A DNA stretch of 42,938 nucleotides from Candidatus Neomicrothrix sp. UBA7388 (lineage in GTDB: Bacteria; Actinomycetota; Acidimicrobiia; Acidimicrobiales; Poriferisodalaceae): assembly GCA_002470695.1 (NCBI GenBank), contig DKNM01000056.1, forward strand, positions 17,585 through 60,522, written 5' to 3'. A program made the translations under genes and the position numbers. The notes beneath the pieces were generated by a model. The model was not told the origin of the DNA and made no database searches. It worked only from the letters and a program-made list of their open reading frames with translations. How positions within the stretch are numbered: the stretch's first letter is position 1; the number at the start of each line of letters is the position of its first letter. Positions 27,098-36,034 of this stretch are shown piece by piece.

Positions 27098-28363
27098 ATG
27101 TCTATGCGTATTTCCACCGAGGTCTTAGTAGTCGGCGGAGGCCCTGCCGGTTCCGCCGCTGCATTTTGGGCAGCCCAATCGGGACGCATGGTGGTTTTAC
27201 TCGAGAAAGATGTGATGCCACGTGATCGAGTGTGCGGTGATGCTGTCACCCCGAAAGCCGTCGGCCACTTGGCTGAAATGGGTATCGACGTAGCAGACAA
27301 ACGGTTTCATAAGCATCGCGGTCTTCGAATGACAGCACATGGGCAAAGCATTGAATTGAGATGGCCCACCGATCACGACCATCCCAGCCACGGCTTGATC
27401 ATTAGACGCAACACATTCGACAAATTGTTAATCGATCATGCAGCAAACGAAGGCGCACAAGTTTGGACTGGGGTTGAAGTGCTACAACCAATAGTTGAGC
27501 ACGGACACCTTAGAGGGTGCCAAGCGCTCGGCTCCGGAGAAGGTAGTGGGCCAGAAGGCACTATTGAGGTTCGGGCAAAATTTGTCATTATCGCGGATGG
27601 CCCATTATCTCCGTTTGGGAGAGCTCTTGGGACAGCAAGAACTCGACGGTACGCGCAAGGTGTAGCCATGCGCGGCTATTTCCCTAGCGCAAAACACAAT
27701 GAAGACATCATCGAATCAGTATTTGATCTCAGAGACGGTAATGGCCATCAGCTACCGGGATACGGCTGGGTATTCCCGGTCGGCGACGGAACAGTTAACA
27801 CAGGCGTAGGCCTCCTCAGCCACCACCACGGCAATGACCCAAGTTCAATTCAACAGCTATTTGAGCAATGGCTTATGCAAATCCCCGAGAATTGGGAGAT
27901 CGATATTAGCAATCCTGAAATGTCACCAAAAAGCGGGCGTCTCCCTATGGGCGCTTCAGTCCGTCCCCGATCAGGCCCAAATTGGCTGGTTGTGGGCGAC
28001 GCCGCCGGAAGCGTCAACCCTTTTAATGGCGATGGGATTGAGCCTGCATTAACGAACGGAAAGTTGGCCGCTTCAGTAACCAACACTGCGATAAAGACCG
28101 GCGACGGATTAGAGCTGCGCTTATACGAACAAGAATTAGCTTCAAGATACGACCACTACTACCGGTTGGGCCGATTGGCTACCAAGGCTTTGGGTAAACC
28201 AGGCCTGATGAGACGTTTCACTCTTTTAGGCATTCAGTCGCGCGTATTAACAGAGTTGGTTATGAGAATCTCAACCAACTTGGTTAACAATGATGCTGGG
28301 GGCACAGAATCTGTCTACGAGATAGGCAAGGCAGTAGCTCGCCTTATTCCAGAACGGGATTGA
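27098..28363 (+). CDS. Geranylgeranyl-reductase-family FAD oxidoreductase
   Basis: I start at ATG 27098 because GAGGAA lies six bases upstream; the open frame extends 40 codons further without family sequence. The 421-residue protein has an FAD-binding GGGPAGSAAAFWAAQ near the N-terminus, the PGYGWVFP segment characteristic of this family, and GDAAGSVNPFNGDGIEPAL in the second FAD motif. Relatives reduce isoprenoid chains of menaquinone, archaeal lipids or chlorophyll. Next to quinol-oxidising genes, a menaquinone-tailoring role (MenJ-like) is plausible but unproven. Confidence 0.88.
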   Translation: MSMRISTEVLVVGGGPAGSAAAFWAAQSGRMVVLLEKDVMPRDRVCGDAVTPKAVGHLAEMGIDVADKRFHKHRGLRMTAHGQSIELRWPTDHDHPSHGLIIRRNTFDKLLIDHAANEGAQVWTGVEVLQPIVEHGHLRGCQALGSGEGSGPEGTIEVRAKFVIIADGPLSPFGRALGTARTRRYAQGVAMRGYFPSAKHNEDIIESVFDLRDGNGHQLPGYGWVFPVGDGTVNTGVGLLSHHHGNDPSSIQQLFEQWLMQIPENWEIDISNPEMSPKSGRLPMGASVRPRSGPNWLVVGDAAGSVNPFNGDGIEPALTNGKLAASVTNTAIKTGDGLELRLYEQELASRYDHYYRLGRLATKALGKPGLMRRFTLLGIQSRVLTELVMRISTNLVNNDAGGTESVYEIGKAVARLIPERD

Positions 28364-28384
28364 TTGGCGCCGATAATCTCAGCA

Positions 28385-29059
28385 TCATGAGAGGATGTTG
28401 TCGAAGGCAATATCAAGAAGCTGTCCTGGGGGCATCACGTCAAGAGTTTCATAACGTGCATACGCTCCGGTAAAGTCCAACGACTTGACTAAGGGATTAG
28501 GAACCACGATCGTCCTCATACCGGCAGCAATAGCCGCCTTCAAGCCATTTGGACTGTCTTCAACTACAACAGCATGATCTGCTTCTAAGCCCAATAGCTC
28601 CAAAGCGTGCTCATAGACATCTGGTGCAGGCTTGGAAACTCCTCCAACATCATCTCGGCAAACTATGTGAGAAAACTTATCGAACAACCCAACGCGTTTT
28701 AAATGCCTATCAACCCAGCTATGAGGAGAGCTCGAACCAATAGCCAATTGGATGCCTCTTGTTTGCGCTTCGCGTATCAGGTCTGAAACTCCTGGAAGAA
28801 CGGGTTGCTTTTCGGTAATCAAGTCCTTTACCCGCTGCCTTTCAGCCATTAAGGCATCGCTGTCTAAAGTTGCGCCAGATCTATATTCCAGCTCCTTTAC
28901 CCAGCTGGATTTGCGATCAGTGCCCATTCCCTCAAGCCACCAATCGAGCGGAAAGTCGAGACCGTAATCAGCCCAGATCTTCGCTGTCGATTCCAAGGCC
29001 GGAGTCTCGGTGTCCACAATGGTTCCGTCGAAGTCAAAAATTAGTGCCGGAGTCATCAT
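28385..29059 (-). CDS. HAD-superfamily phosphatase (beta-phosphoglucomutase-like)
   Basis: The 224-residue protein has the HAD nucleophile motif DFDGTIVD near residue 9, a cap domain (about 18-90), IGSSSPHSW, the SKPAPDVYEHAL lysine motif, and VVEDSPNGLKAAIAAGM as motif 4. It belongs to the subfamily that includes beta-phosphoglucomutase and small-phosphate phosphatases; the substrate cannot be told from sequence. The start overlaps the hemD stop by four bases; a second ATG lies next to the first. It is the last gene of the haem block. Confidence 0.9.
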   Translation of the reverse strand: MMTPALIFDFDGTIVDTETPALESTAKIWADYGLDFPLDWWLEGMGTDRKSSWVKELEYRSGATLDSDALMAERQRVKDLITEKQPVLPGVSDLIREAQTRGIQLAIGSSSPHSWVDRHLKRVGLFDKFSHIVCRDDVGGVSKPAPDVYEHALELLGLEADHAVVVEDSPNGLKAAIAAGMRTIVVPNPLVKSLDFTGAYARYETLDVMPPGQLLDIAFDNILS

Positions 29060-29814
29060 GCCGGTTCAACAATACTTACAACCGCATCTACCAAAGACTC
29101 AACAGATTGTGTAGCTGCTATAGCCTGCGGTTTCAGCCCTTGAGTAATACATTCTTGAGCTGTCGTATCACCGATAGCGACGACCAGTGGAGCAGTGACT
29201 CCCGCGGTTTGCTTTAGATGACCAATAACCGCTGACGGGGATGTGAACGTCACCACGTCCGCAGCTGCGACTCGAGACAACAAGTCTTGGCTCAAAGTTG
29301 GATGAACAGTTCTATATGCAGCTATTTGATGAACATCCCAGCCTTTCGAGGCTAGACCATCTCTAAGTTCCGTTCGGGCTTCGGAAGCAGCGGGAATCAG
29401 TATTCGATCATCCGCAGTCGGTGAAGGAAACGCCTCAGCAAGACCTTGCCCACTAGTGCGAACGGGTACCAGATCAGGCTCGCGGCCAAACTCGGCAACA
29501 ACTCGTGACGCAGTCGCCGGACCCACTGCAGCAATACGGAGTCCCGAAAACTTTTTTCTAACGCCGCGACGCTCGGCTCTAGCCGTCATTGCTGCGACGG
29601 CATTCGCAGAAGTAAACGCCACCCATGAAAATCGCTCGAGTCGCAGAAGAGCATCGTCTAATGGTTGGCCTCCATCCAAAGGAGGCACGATAGCGATGGC
29701 AGGTGCTGGGACCACGTCGGCACCGATGACTTCCAAAGACTCAATAAGGTCAGCACTCTGGTGAGATGCCCTGGTTACAACAATCGACTTACCTTTAAGC
29801 AGGTCATTTCTCAA
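29056..29814 (-). CDS. hemD: Uroporphyrinogen-III synthase
   Basis: The 252-residue protein has the two-lobed, poorly conserved HemD fold: GKSIVVTRA near the start, WVAFTSANAV in the first half, then AAYRTVHP and VTFTSPSAV with the GDTTAQE stretch. It closes hydroxymethylbilane to uroporphyrinogen III with ring inversion. The TTG start at 29814 overlaps the hemC stop by two bases. The hemC-hemD pair is the standard actinobacterial order, and the product feeds the haem needed by the cytochromes in this window. Confidence 0.88.
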   Translation of the reverse strand: MRNDLLKGKSIVVTRASHQSADLIESLEVIGADVVPAPAIAIVPPLDGGQPLDDALLRLERFSWVAFTSANAVAAMTARAERRGVRKKFSGLRIAAVGPATASRVVAEFGREPDLVPVRTSGQGLAEAFPSPTADDRILIPAASEARTELRDGLASKGWDVHQIAAYRTVHPTLSQDLLSRVAAADVVTFTSPSAVIGHLKQTAGVTAPLVVAIGDTTAQECITQGLKPQAIAATQSVESLVDAVVSIVEPA

Positions 29815-30707
29815 GAGTTTCCGCCGCCTCTAGCAAGCATGTTATAGCCGCCACTTGCCAGTAGTTCTTGAGCTGTTTGTGCCCCCAGGATCGTCGGGTC
29901 ATCGCCCTCACGCTTGGTTCGTAAGACAATTTCCCCATCGGTAGAAGCTAAGACCGTGTCCAAGCGCAGAACACCTTCATCTTCATAGGCATAAGCACCT
30001 ACCGGCAGCTCACATCCCCCACCCAGTTCGGCAAGGTAAGAGCGCTCCGCAGTGACAAACCTTGCAGTCAGCTGATCAACTACTGCTCTCAAATGACCAG
30101 TTGACTGTTCATCTTCTTCTCGGCATTCGACGGCAATAGCGCCTTGTCCTACCTGCGGAACCATTTGATCGGGCGCGAAAATATGGTCCGCTAATTCCGT
30201 TAACCCCAGACGGTTCAGCGCAGCCATTGCTACAACCACCGCATCAACTTCTTTGCCTTGCGCAATTGAAACACGTGTCTTTATATTTCCGCGCAAACCA
30301 ACAAATTTAAGATCCGGTCTTAGGTCCATAAGTTGAACCCGACGCCGTGCAGAGCCAGTTGCGACAACGCCGCCTTCCGGTATTTGATCAAGATGATTGC
30401 CAATTAGAGCATCGCGTGGATCACCTCTCTCTAAAAACCCGACAAGGTTTAGACCCCGCGTTGGTGTGGACCTTAAATCTTTGGCGCTGTGCACTGCGGC
30501 ATCAGCACGCCCATCAAGAACTGCCCTTTGCACCTCTTTGACAAAGACGCCTTGACCAGCCATATCTTGGATTTGCCTCGTCTGGTCTTTATCGCCGCTA
30601 GTGGCGACGAACAAAAACTCCACATCGACACCACGTTGCGCTAGTAATGAAGAAACCGCTTCAGCTTGCCAACGCGCTAAGGGACTCGATCGAGTCGCGA
30701 TAATCAA
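29811..30707 (-). CDS. hemC: Porphobilinogen deaminase (hydroxymethylbilane synthase)
   Basis: The 298-residue protein has ATRSSPLARWQAE at the N-terminus, HSAKDLRSTPTRGL, ATGSARRRVQLMDLRPDLK, RGNIKTRV, and GGGCELPVGAYA with the dipyrromethane-cofactor Cys at 232. It polymerises four porphobilinogens to hydroxymethylbilane. The start is TTG at 30707 with GAGGAG four bases upstream. hemD and the HAD gene are coupled after it by short overlaps. Confidence 0.95.
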   Translation of the reverse strand: MIIATRSSPLARWQAEAVSSLLAQRGVDVEFLFVATSGDKDQTRQIQDMAGQGVFVKEVQRAVLDGRADAAVHSAKDLRSTPTRGLNLVGFLERGDPRDALIGNHLDQIPEGGVVATGSARRRVQLMDLRPDLKFVGLRGNIKTRVSIAQGKEVDAVVVAMAALNRLGLTELADHIFAPDQMVPQVGQGAIAVECREEDEQSTGHLRAVVDQLTARFVTAERSYLAELGGGCELPVGAYAYEDEGVLRLDTVLASTDGEIVLRTKREGDDPTILGAQTAQELLASGGYNMLARGGGNS

Positions 30708-30857
30708 TGGGCTCCTCTTTTATTAGTGGTCGAGACCTCGGATCAGATCTCTTGCAGAGCTTCCTACTAGTGCAACGTAGGCGACTTTCAATCCAGCAGT
30801 TTCGCATCAACGGTGGCTAAGCGCTAACCGAAACGCAAGGTGCTTTCACTTTATTAC
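30708..30857 (-). promoter_or_regulatory. 150-base gap upstream of hemC
   Basis: No gene is seen. It separates the SAM-hydrolase/29-residue-peptide pair from hemC, so a hemC promoter may lie here. I see no clear terminator, consensus promoter or known riboswitch fold. Confidence 0.3.
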
Positions 30858-30947
30858 CTACAGCGTTATGAACAGAAGCTGCACCGTTGCTGCAATGATG
30901 ATTAAGCCAAGCAAAGCGCCTAAAAGAATCGTCGTGCCAGGCCTCAC
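30858..30947 (-). CDS. 29-residue single-helix membrane microprotein coupled to the SAM hydrolase
   Basis: A GTG at 30947 overlaps the stop of the upstream gene as GTGA, and GGGAGG lies four bases before it, a strong site. The peptide starts MRPGTTILLGALLGLIIIA and ends QLLFITL. It is one hydrophobic helix with a single arginine at the N-terminus and no stop before TAG at 30858. Overlapping start, strong site and membrane composition make a real gene likely, but I do not recognise a family. Confidence 0.55.
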   Translation of the reverse strand: MRPGTTILLGALLGLIIIAATVQLLFITL

Positions 30948-31744
30948 TTTGCCTCCCGGACAACAACTTCGCAGCCAACGATTAGCTCGGCTGGCACGAT
31001 ACCTTCATCCCTGCCCGTTGCAATCGCAAGTAATCCGTACTCATCATCGACAAGCGCAAGCTGTCCTGGATTGACATCTTCAGGGTGTTGAAGTTTCACT
31101 ACTCGTTGGTCTTCAGCGAATTCGAGAATAAATACATTCCCCGTTTGAGAAAGTATTTCACGGTCAATGTTTAACTGAGCCCCACCCCTGCGATTTACCC
31201 AAATAACCTCGGCCGCAATCGAACCATCATCTTCGATTCGAGGCACTGGGATAAGCGAAGGTAAAAGCAAACTGGGATCGATAAGAGTTCCCATTTCTTC
31301 AAGCTCAACACCGGCGGCTAGATGGCCAGCAACGGGAGCGAGCACGTCTCGAGCTAAATGCAAGACCCCTGAATTTGAATTATGAAACTCAGTGTTAGTG
31401 AGCTGGACCGCTTTCTCTGCACCGCCAACCACAGCGACCGCTGCTCCCAAAACGCCATTATCTGGCCCTAGAAGAAGCGACTGGCCTTCACCTACTGAAA
31501 CTGCGATGGCGGGTCTCTCTAAACGGCTGCCAACAGATGCCAACAGAAGACCGGGGGACAAATATGGCACGCTTCTAGCAACCATCAGCGCTGCTCCGCG
31601 AACATCACCCGACTCTATTTGGTGACTTAAATCAATTACCCGAACTTCAGGTGCAAGATCGTTGATAATGGAGTGCACCAGACCCACAGATTCATCTTCG
31701 ATACCTAAATCGCTGACACAAGTCACGGTCCGAAAATCTGACAT
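30944..31744 (-). CDS. SAM hydroxide adenosyltransferase (DUF62 family)
   Basis: The 266-residue protein has the two-domain family features: CVSDLGIEDESVG at the N-terminus (aspartate near residue 12), VIDLSHQIESGDVRGAALM, and LGPDNGVLGAA in the middle, then a C-terminal barrel with WVNRRGGAQLNID. Characterised members hydrolyse S-adenosylmethionine to adenosine and methionine; the related halogenases use chloride or fluoride. No halogenase-specific loop is obvious, so hydrolysis is the default. It lies downstream of proC and upstream of hemC. Confidence 0.88.
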   Translation of the reverse strand: MSDFRTVTCVSDLGIEDESVGLVHSIINDLAPEVRVIDLSHQIESGDVRGAALMVARSVPYLSPGLLLASVGSRLERPAIAVSVGEGQSLLLGPDNGVLGAAVAVVGGAEKAVQLTNTEFHNSNSGVLHLARDVLAPVAGHLAAGVELEEMGTLIDPSLLLPSLIPVPRIEDDGSIAAEVIWVNRRGGAQLNIDREILSQTGNVFILEFAEDQRVVKLQHPEDVNPGQLALVDDEYGLLAIATGRDEGIVPAELIVGCEVVVREAK

Positions 31745-31747
31745 GCT

Positions 31748-32530
31748 TTAATTCCCGCCAAGTTCTCGAGAACGCTGAGTCGCTGCGTCTATCGCAGATG
31801 CAAATGCTGAACGAAGCCCATGGCCCTCCAGCTCGCGTAAACCGGCGGCGGTGGTACCGCCCGGTGAAGTAACATCACCCCGCAATTCTGCCGCGGGCTT
31901 ACCTTCCAGCAGCAGTGTCGATGCTCCTAGAAGAGTCTGAATTGTGAGTCGAGTCGCGACATTTCGGCTTAACCCCGAAAGAACTCCCGCATCAATCATG
32001 GCCTCTGCCACCAAAAATAAATACGCAGGTCCGGAGCCGGATAGGCCGGTTACAGCATCTATCAAATATTCTTCTGTTCGTACCACGATCCCAACGGCAC
32101 CAAGAATCTTTTCGGCCCATAGAAGATCCTTCTCTGAAGCCGCAGGGTTGCCACAGATCGCCGCAGCGCCAAGCCCAACAAGAGCAGGCGTATTCGGCAT
32201 CGCCCTCACAACCGGAATTTCTCCACCAGTTGCTTGATCAATGGTTGAGATAGTCACTCCAGCGGCTATCGAAAGCAGTCGCCCTGTGCCAGCTTGAGCG
32301 ATTTTCGCAGCAACATGCGAAACTGTTTCGGGCTTCGTGGAAATTATGGCGGCTTCAGCTGGCTCAATCTCGGCGCTGACTTTCACACCGTAGGTATCTG
32401 ATAACTCCTGTCTCCGCTGCTCTTGAAGCTCCGCAACTACCAAATCCTGTGGTTCGTAGCCGTTGGAAAGCAGGCCGCCTATCAAGGCCGCCCCCATTTT
32501 TCCGCCGCCAACAATCAGCAGTTCAGACAT
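31748..32530 (-). CDS. proC: Pyrroline-5-carboxylate reductase
   Basis: I start at ATG 32530, since the open frame upstream (to 32638) overlaps the preceding gene and lacks family sequence. The 260 residues contain LIVGGGKMGAALIGG (NADP-binding), STKPETV, RAMPNTPALVG, the dimer helix SGSGPAYLFLVAEAMIDAG and SPGGTTAAGLRELE. It makes the last step of proline synthesis. GGGAGG lies only one base before the ATG, too close for a normal site, so a GTG three codons upstream is also possible. Confidence 0.92.
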   Translation of the reverse strand: MSELLIVGGGKMGAALIGGLLSNGYEPQDLVVAELQEQRRQELSDTYGVKVSAEIEPAEAAIISTKPETVSHVAAKIAQAGTGRLLSIAAGVTISTIDQATGGEIPVVRAMPNTPALVGLGAAAICGNPAASEKDLLWAEKILGAVGIVVRTEEYLIDAVTGLSGSGPAYLFLVAEAMIDAGVLSGLSRNVATRLTIQTLLGASTLLLEGKPAAELRGDVTSPGGTTAAGLRELEGHGLRSAFASAIDAATQRSRELGGN

Positions 32531-32579
32531 ACCTCCCACGGTAGCGTCAGAAGTCACTAGCAACTGCCTGTAATATCTC

Positions 32580-33059
32580 TCATTCTCTTTCCGTCGAGTC
32601 AACGAAGTAATTGGCAAACCCAATTTTGAGAGCGGCACTCCAATAACGTTCTACGAACTCCCAGATAGAGCCGAGGACGCGATCCAACTCGTCTCCGTCC
32701 ACCGATTGGAAGGGCAGCTCCCCAGTCAGAAAAATAGCTTCTTCGGGTCCGATGCCAAATTGGGCACCCACCAAGTCGTAGTTCCGACGCAGCAACAACT
32801 CAAACAGTTGTTCGCGGTTGGTCTCCGGCCAGGGCAAGAAATATGTCTCATACTTAAGGGTTCGCTGCCCCAAAGTCAGCCAAACCGTTGTGACATCGCG
32901 TTCTTCGCCCTTGAGGCGGGCGTACCAGCGCCTAGGAATATCTTCGTCTCGACTTACGTCAAGGAGAATCGGTAGCTCAGCTTTCTGCTGAGCGAACCAC
33001 TCATCGATCATTTGCTCCATCGAGAGCAATTGCTCCTCGGTGGCAGCGCGACGAGTCAC
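32580..33059 (-). CDS. YbjN-domain protein next to mshA
   Basis: The longer frame from 33131 overlaps mshA, so I choose the GTG at 33059 that overlaps the mshA stop as GTGA. The 159-residue protein is YbjN/sensory-regulator-like, with conserved patterns such as VWLTLGQRTLKYETYF, LLLRRNYDLVGAQFG and ERYWSAALKIGFANYF. Mycobacteria carry a YbjN-domain gene (Rv0487) directly after mshA, so the pairing is conserved across actinobacteria. Its function is unknown; a chaperone-like role has been suggested for the fold. Confidence 0.82.
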   Translation of the reverse strand: MTRRAATEEQLLSMEQMIDEWFAQQKAELPILLDVSRDEDIPRRWYARLKGEERDVTTVWLTLGQRTLKYETYFLPWPETNREQLFELLLRRNYDLVGAQFGIGPEEAIFLTGELPFQSVDGDELDRVLGSIWEFVERYWSAALKIGFANYFVDSTERE

Positions 33060-34333
33060 GCGCAGAAAACCAATTCTCTTGAAATAAGACGCCCGTAGGC
33101 TTCGATAGCTGTTTTGGCTCCCATTTCCCAACTATGAAGCGCTGCTCGCTGAGAACCGTTTTGACCCATCGAATGCCGCAACTCAGGCTGAAGCAGTAAT
33201 TTGTCTACGGCACCAGCAAAGGACTTGTGATCTCTTTCATTGACAAGCAGGCCTGTGCTGCCATTTAGAACGTTGTCCTTTAAGCCCCCAACGTCACTCG
33301 CAATCACAGGGGTCCCGCAAGCCGCAGCCTCGAGGGCAACAAGTCCGAAAGACTCAGATCTACTCGGCACCAGGCAAATATCAGCAGCTTGGTAGTAAGT
33401 CGGCAACAAATGATGCGGCTGTGGTTCAATGAAACGCACGCGCGACTGCAACCCGTACAAGGTTACTCTGGCTTCTAAATCGCTATAAACTTCTGCGCCT
33501 TTGTCTCCCGATAAACCCCCGACCACAACAAGCTGCGCGCTGGAATTCTGAATTAGAGGCAAGGCTTCAATCGCTACATCTAGACCTTTGAGAGCTTGTA
33601 TACGACCAACGAAAAGAAGAACAGGCCGGTCGTCCATCCCGAGTAACGCTCGAGCCTCTTTTTGCGACCCAGGTTTGAATAAAGATCGGTCAACTCCCGG
33701 GGTCAAAATTTCTATTCGATTAGGAGGAGTGTCGTACAGCGAAGTGAGTTGATCCGCCTCAACATTGCCCGATGCAAAGACAACGTCAGCGCAACCTATA
33801 ACAGAGTCTTCTGAACGAATTCGTTCCGCTGGTTCATGCTCACCGGCGATGCTTTTAATCTTTCCGAGAGTATGGAAAGTGACTGCTAATGGGAGGTCAA
33901 ACTTATGTTTGAGTTGGTGGCCCACGACAGCCGACAGCCAGTAGTGAGCATGAAGTGCATCCACCGGTCTCCGACCTAGTGACTCAGCAACTTTCTCCGC
34001 CCAGATATCTGAGACAGCCGGAAGGTCATTTTTCTCTAACCCAAAAGGCCCGGCTTCGATTTGAATTACGTTAACGCCAGACTGAAGTTCAACAATTTCA
34101 GGAACCTCTCGGCTAGTACGACGAACGTAAATGTCGCAGTCGATGCCGCTAAGCGCCATGGACGCAGCCAATTCTCGAACATAGATATTCAAGCCACCAC
34201 TGTCCCCGGTACCCGCTTGGTCCAGTGGCGAAGTGTGCATAGACAGCACGCCAATTCTTCGTCCCCGCATGGAGCCGTTAAGCACTCGGTGAAATGCTGT
34301 GTCTGTCACAACTGACCACGGTATGCGACTCAA
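33056..34333 (-). CDS. mshA: D-inositol-3-phosphate glycosyltransferase (mycothiol synthesis)
   Basis: The 425-residue GT4-family protein has VLSMHTSPLDQAGTGDSGG, a strong MshA N-terminal marker, PGVDRSLFKPG, LLFVGRIQALKGLD, and ESFGLVALEAAACGTPVIAS (the GT4 E-x7-E). It transfers GlcNAc from UDP-GlcNAc to inositol-3-phosphate, first step of mycothiol synthesis. The frame begins with a TTG at 34333; the ATG at 34270 just before the conserved start is an alternative, and neither has a good ribosome site. MshA supports an actinobacterial host. Confidence 0.9.
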   Translation of the reverse strand: MSRIPWSVVTDTAFHRVLNGSMRGRRIGVLSMHTSPLDQAGTGDSGGLNIYVRELAASMALSGIDCDIYVRRTSREVPEIVELQSGVNVIQIEAGPFGLEKNDLPAVSDIWAEKVAESLGRRPVDALHAHYWLSAVVGHQLKHKFDLPLAVTFHTLGKIKSIAGEHEPAERIRSEDSVIGCADVVFASGNVEADQLTSLYDTPPNRIEILTPGVDRSLFKPGSQKEARALLGMDDRPVLLFVGRIQALKGLDVAIEALPLIQNSSAQLVVVGGLSGDKGAEVYSDLEARVTLYGLQSRVRFIEPQPHHLLPTYYQAADICLVPSRSESFGLVALEAAACGTPVIASDVGGLKDNVLNGSTGLLVNERDHKSFAGAVDKLLLQPELRHSMGQNGSQRAALHSWEMGAKTAIEAYGRLISRELVFCA

Positions 34334-34369
34334 TGCGTGGACTCCAATCGATTACGACGGACTTTTGCT

Positions 34370-35116
34370 TTAAGGAACCAAAAATAGGACAAAAAGTGTC
34401 CATATTGGGGCAGAAAGAAAGTATGAAGACGCCAAACAAATTGATGTCGGTGGATCGCTGGTCCATAAAGCTATAGCGACTCGCCCTGCAGAAATAGAGA
34501 GAGCAAGGCCGATGGCTATCGGAACGAAGCCATCCGGCGGGAGAGATGTAGCGGCCATTTGGATAGAGGTCCACAACAAAGCCAAGCTCCCAATCATTGC
34601 GAGCAAGGGCACGTATCGTTTCTGAGACTGGCTTCGAACTGAGACATACAGGCCTATGTCATGAAAGAAAATTAGGCAAAGAAACAGGGCTGCAGAGGAT
34701 GCGTCACGTGCAGACAACAACCCAAGACTCATCGCAATTAGAGCCAAAGGTAGCCATGCGGATAAAATTTTACCGATTTCCGAACTGAGCTTCTGTTCCT
34801 CGGTTCGACCAATCCCGGCGAGAATCGGGGTCGAAATTATCGCACCCAAGGTCACTAAAGCCGAAAATCGCCCATCATTTAGAAGCCCGGTTGCAGAGAC
34901 AAGGGCAAGTAATGCAACCGGAGGGATCCGCAGCGCAACAGCTTCGTTGGCAAGCGAAGCTTGTAGCCCGCTTACAAATAGGACCAAAAGCACCCCAAAG
35001 ACAATTGAGTCAACCCATAGCGCCGTTAGCAGAACGCCGCAAATAAGGAAACGCTGGATCGGAGATCCTAGATACAGGGTGTATCTAGCCTGCAATTTTC
35101 GGGTGAAACCCGTCAT
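34370..35116 (-). CDS. Unknown multi-pass membrane protein
   Basis: I do not recognise this protein of about 248 residues. It has roughly seven to eight hydrophobic helices and few charged residues; FFHDIGLYVSVRSQ is the only conspicuous polar patch and is reminiscent of, but not matching, CdsA-type cytidylyltransferases. I choose the ATG at 35116, which overlaps the stop of the MoaD-like gene; a TTG at 35119 is also in frame. It lies between moaD-like and mshA with no room for another gene. Confidence 0.75.
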   Translation of the reverse strand: MTGFTRKLQARYTLYLGSPIQRFLICGVLLTALWVDSIVFGVLLVLFVSGLQASLANEAVALRIPPVALLALVSATGLLNDGRFSALVTLGAIISTPILAGIGRTEEQKLSSEIGKILSAWLPLALIAMSLGLLSARDASSAALFLCLIFFHDIGLYVSVRSQSQKRYVPLLAMIGSLALLWTSIQMAATSLPPDGFVPIAIGLALSISAGRVAIALWTSDPPTSICLASSYFLSAPIWTLFVLFLVP

Positions 35117-35358
35117 CAACCACCTGACACCGGGGGGAGTACGGCAACTTCATCCCCATTCGAAATCGCGAAATCGCCCTCTACCGGTTCGCCGTTAATC
35201 CAGATCCGGCTTATGTCAAGAATTTCTGAAAATTGTTCTCCAAAATCTATTTTTGCTTGAGAAAGTAGACCGGCCAAATTATCGGCTTCGTACTCAACTG
35301 CGCCAGCGCCTGCTGCTTCTCGAGCACCTGCAAAAAGTCGAAGTGTCACTTTAGACAT
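35116..35358 (-). CDS. MoaD/ThiS-like small sulfur-carrier protein
   Basis: The 80-residue ubiquitin-fold protein has KVTLRLFAGAREAAG at the N-terminus, NGDEVAVLPPVSGG at the C-terminus. The terminal Gly-Gly is the sulfur-carrier tail that E1-like enzymes thiocarboxylate. MoaD serves molybdopterin synthesis and ThiS thiamine synthesis; no other gene of either pathway is in the window, so the pathway is open. The stop overlaps the start of the next gene. Confidence 0.85.
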   Translation of the reverse strand: MSKVTLRLFAGAREAAGAGAVEYEADNLAGLLSQAKIDFGEQFSEILDISRIWINGEPVEGDFAISNGDEVAVLPPVSGG

Positions 35359-35441
35359 GAAGAAATTCTACTTTCCTTAGAGCGGTCCCTAACGCCCAAT
35401 CCGTTAGCTTCTTCCATGCGCACCCTAGAAAGGTAGGCCAC

Positions 35442-36029
35442 GTGGATTTACTAATTCTTCGGCATGGTCAATCCGAATGGAATGCTCAGGGTAAATGGCA
35501 GGGGCAAGCCGATCCTCCGCTCACTGATTTGGGTGTCCAGCAAGCTCTGAGAGCTGCGGAACACTTACGTGACGCGAACTTTCAATTTGATCTCATAGCC
35601 TCCAGCGATTTACAGCGCGCCAAACATACGGCCGAGATAATCAGCCAAACCATAGGCGGAGGTCCTGTGCTGGCCCAAACCGAATTTAGGGAGCGGCACG
35701 CAGGCGCATGGGAAGGGCTGACACGCGTCCAAATCGAGGCATCTTGGCCAGGCGCTATTGAAGAGCAACGATGGCCTGAAGGCTATGAAAATGATCACTC
35801 AGTGATGGCGAGGCTAATCCCAGCATTAGAGCGCCTCCGCCCAGACCAGAAATCAGTGTTGATCGTCGGGCACGCGGGACTAATCCGCGCACTAGATCGA
35901 AGAGTTAAGGTCCCAGACGCTGCTATTACAAATCACCTTTCAGGACGTTGGTACTCACTGAAAGATGATCTAAAGGCTGGAGATATTGCCGACTTTTCGG
36001 AACAAGCACTCTTGCACGAACTCGAATGA
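35442..36029 (+). CDS. Histidine-phosphatase-superfamily (phosphoglycerate-mutase-like) protein
   Basis: The 195-residue protein has the catalytic LILRHGQSEWNAQGKWQG at the N-terminus (phospho-His near residue 8), the FRERHAGAWEGLT patch and VGHAGLIRAL with the second active-site His. It belongs to the 2H-phosphatase family that includes broad phosphatases such as PhoE-like and CobC-like enzymes. A true cofactor-dependent phosphoglycerate mutase would be longer. The start is GTG at 35442. It is alone on the plus strand, with a minus-strand neighbour on each side. Confidence 0.9.
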   Translation: MDLLILRHGQSEWNAQGKWQGQADPPLTDLGVQQALRAAEHLRDANFQFDLIASSDLQRAKHTAEIISQTIGGGPVLAQTEFRERHAGAWEGLTRVQIEASWPGAIEEQRWPEGYENDHSVMARLIPALERLRPDQKSVLIVGHAGLIRALDRRVKVPDAAITNHLSGRWYSLKDDLKAGDIADFSEQALLHELE

Positions 36030-36034
36030 CCTCT

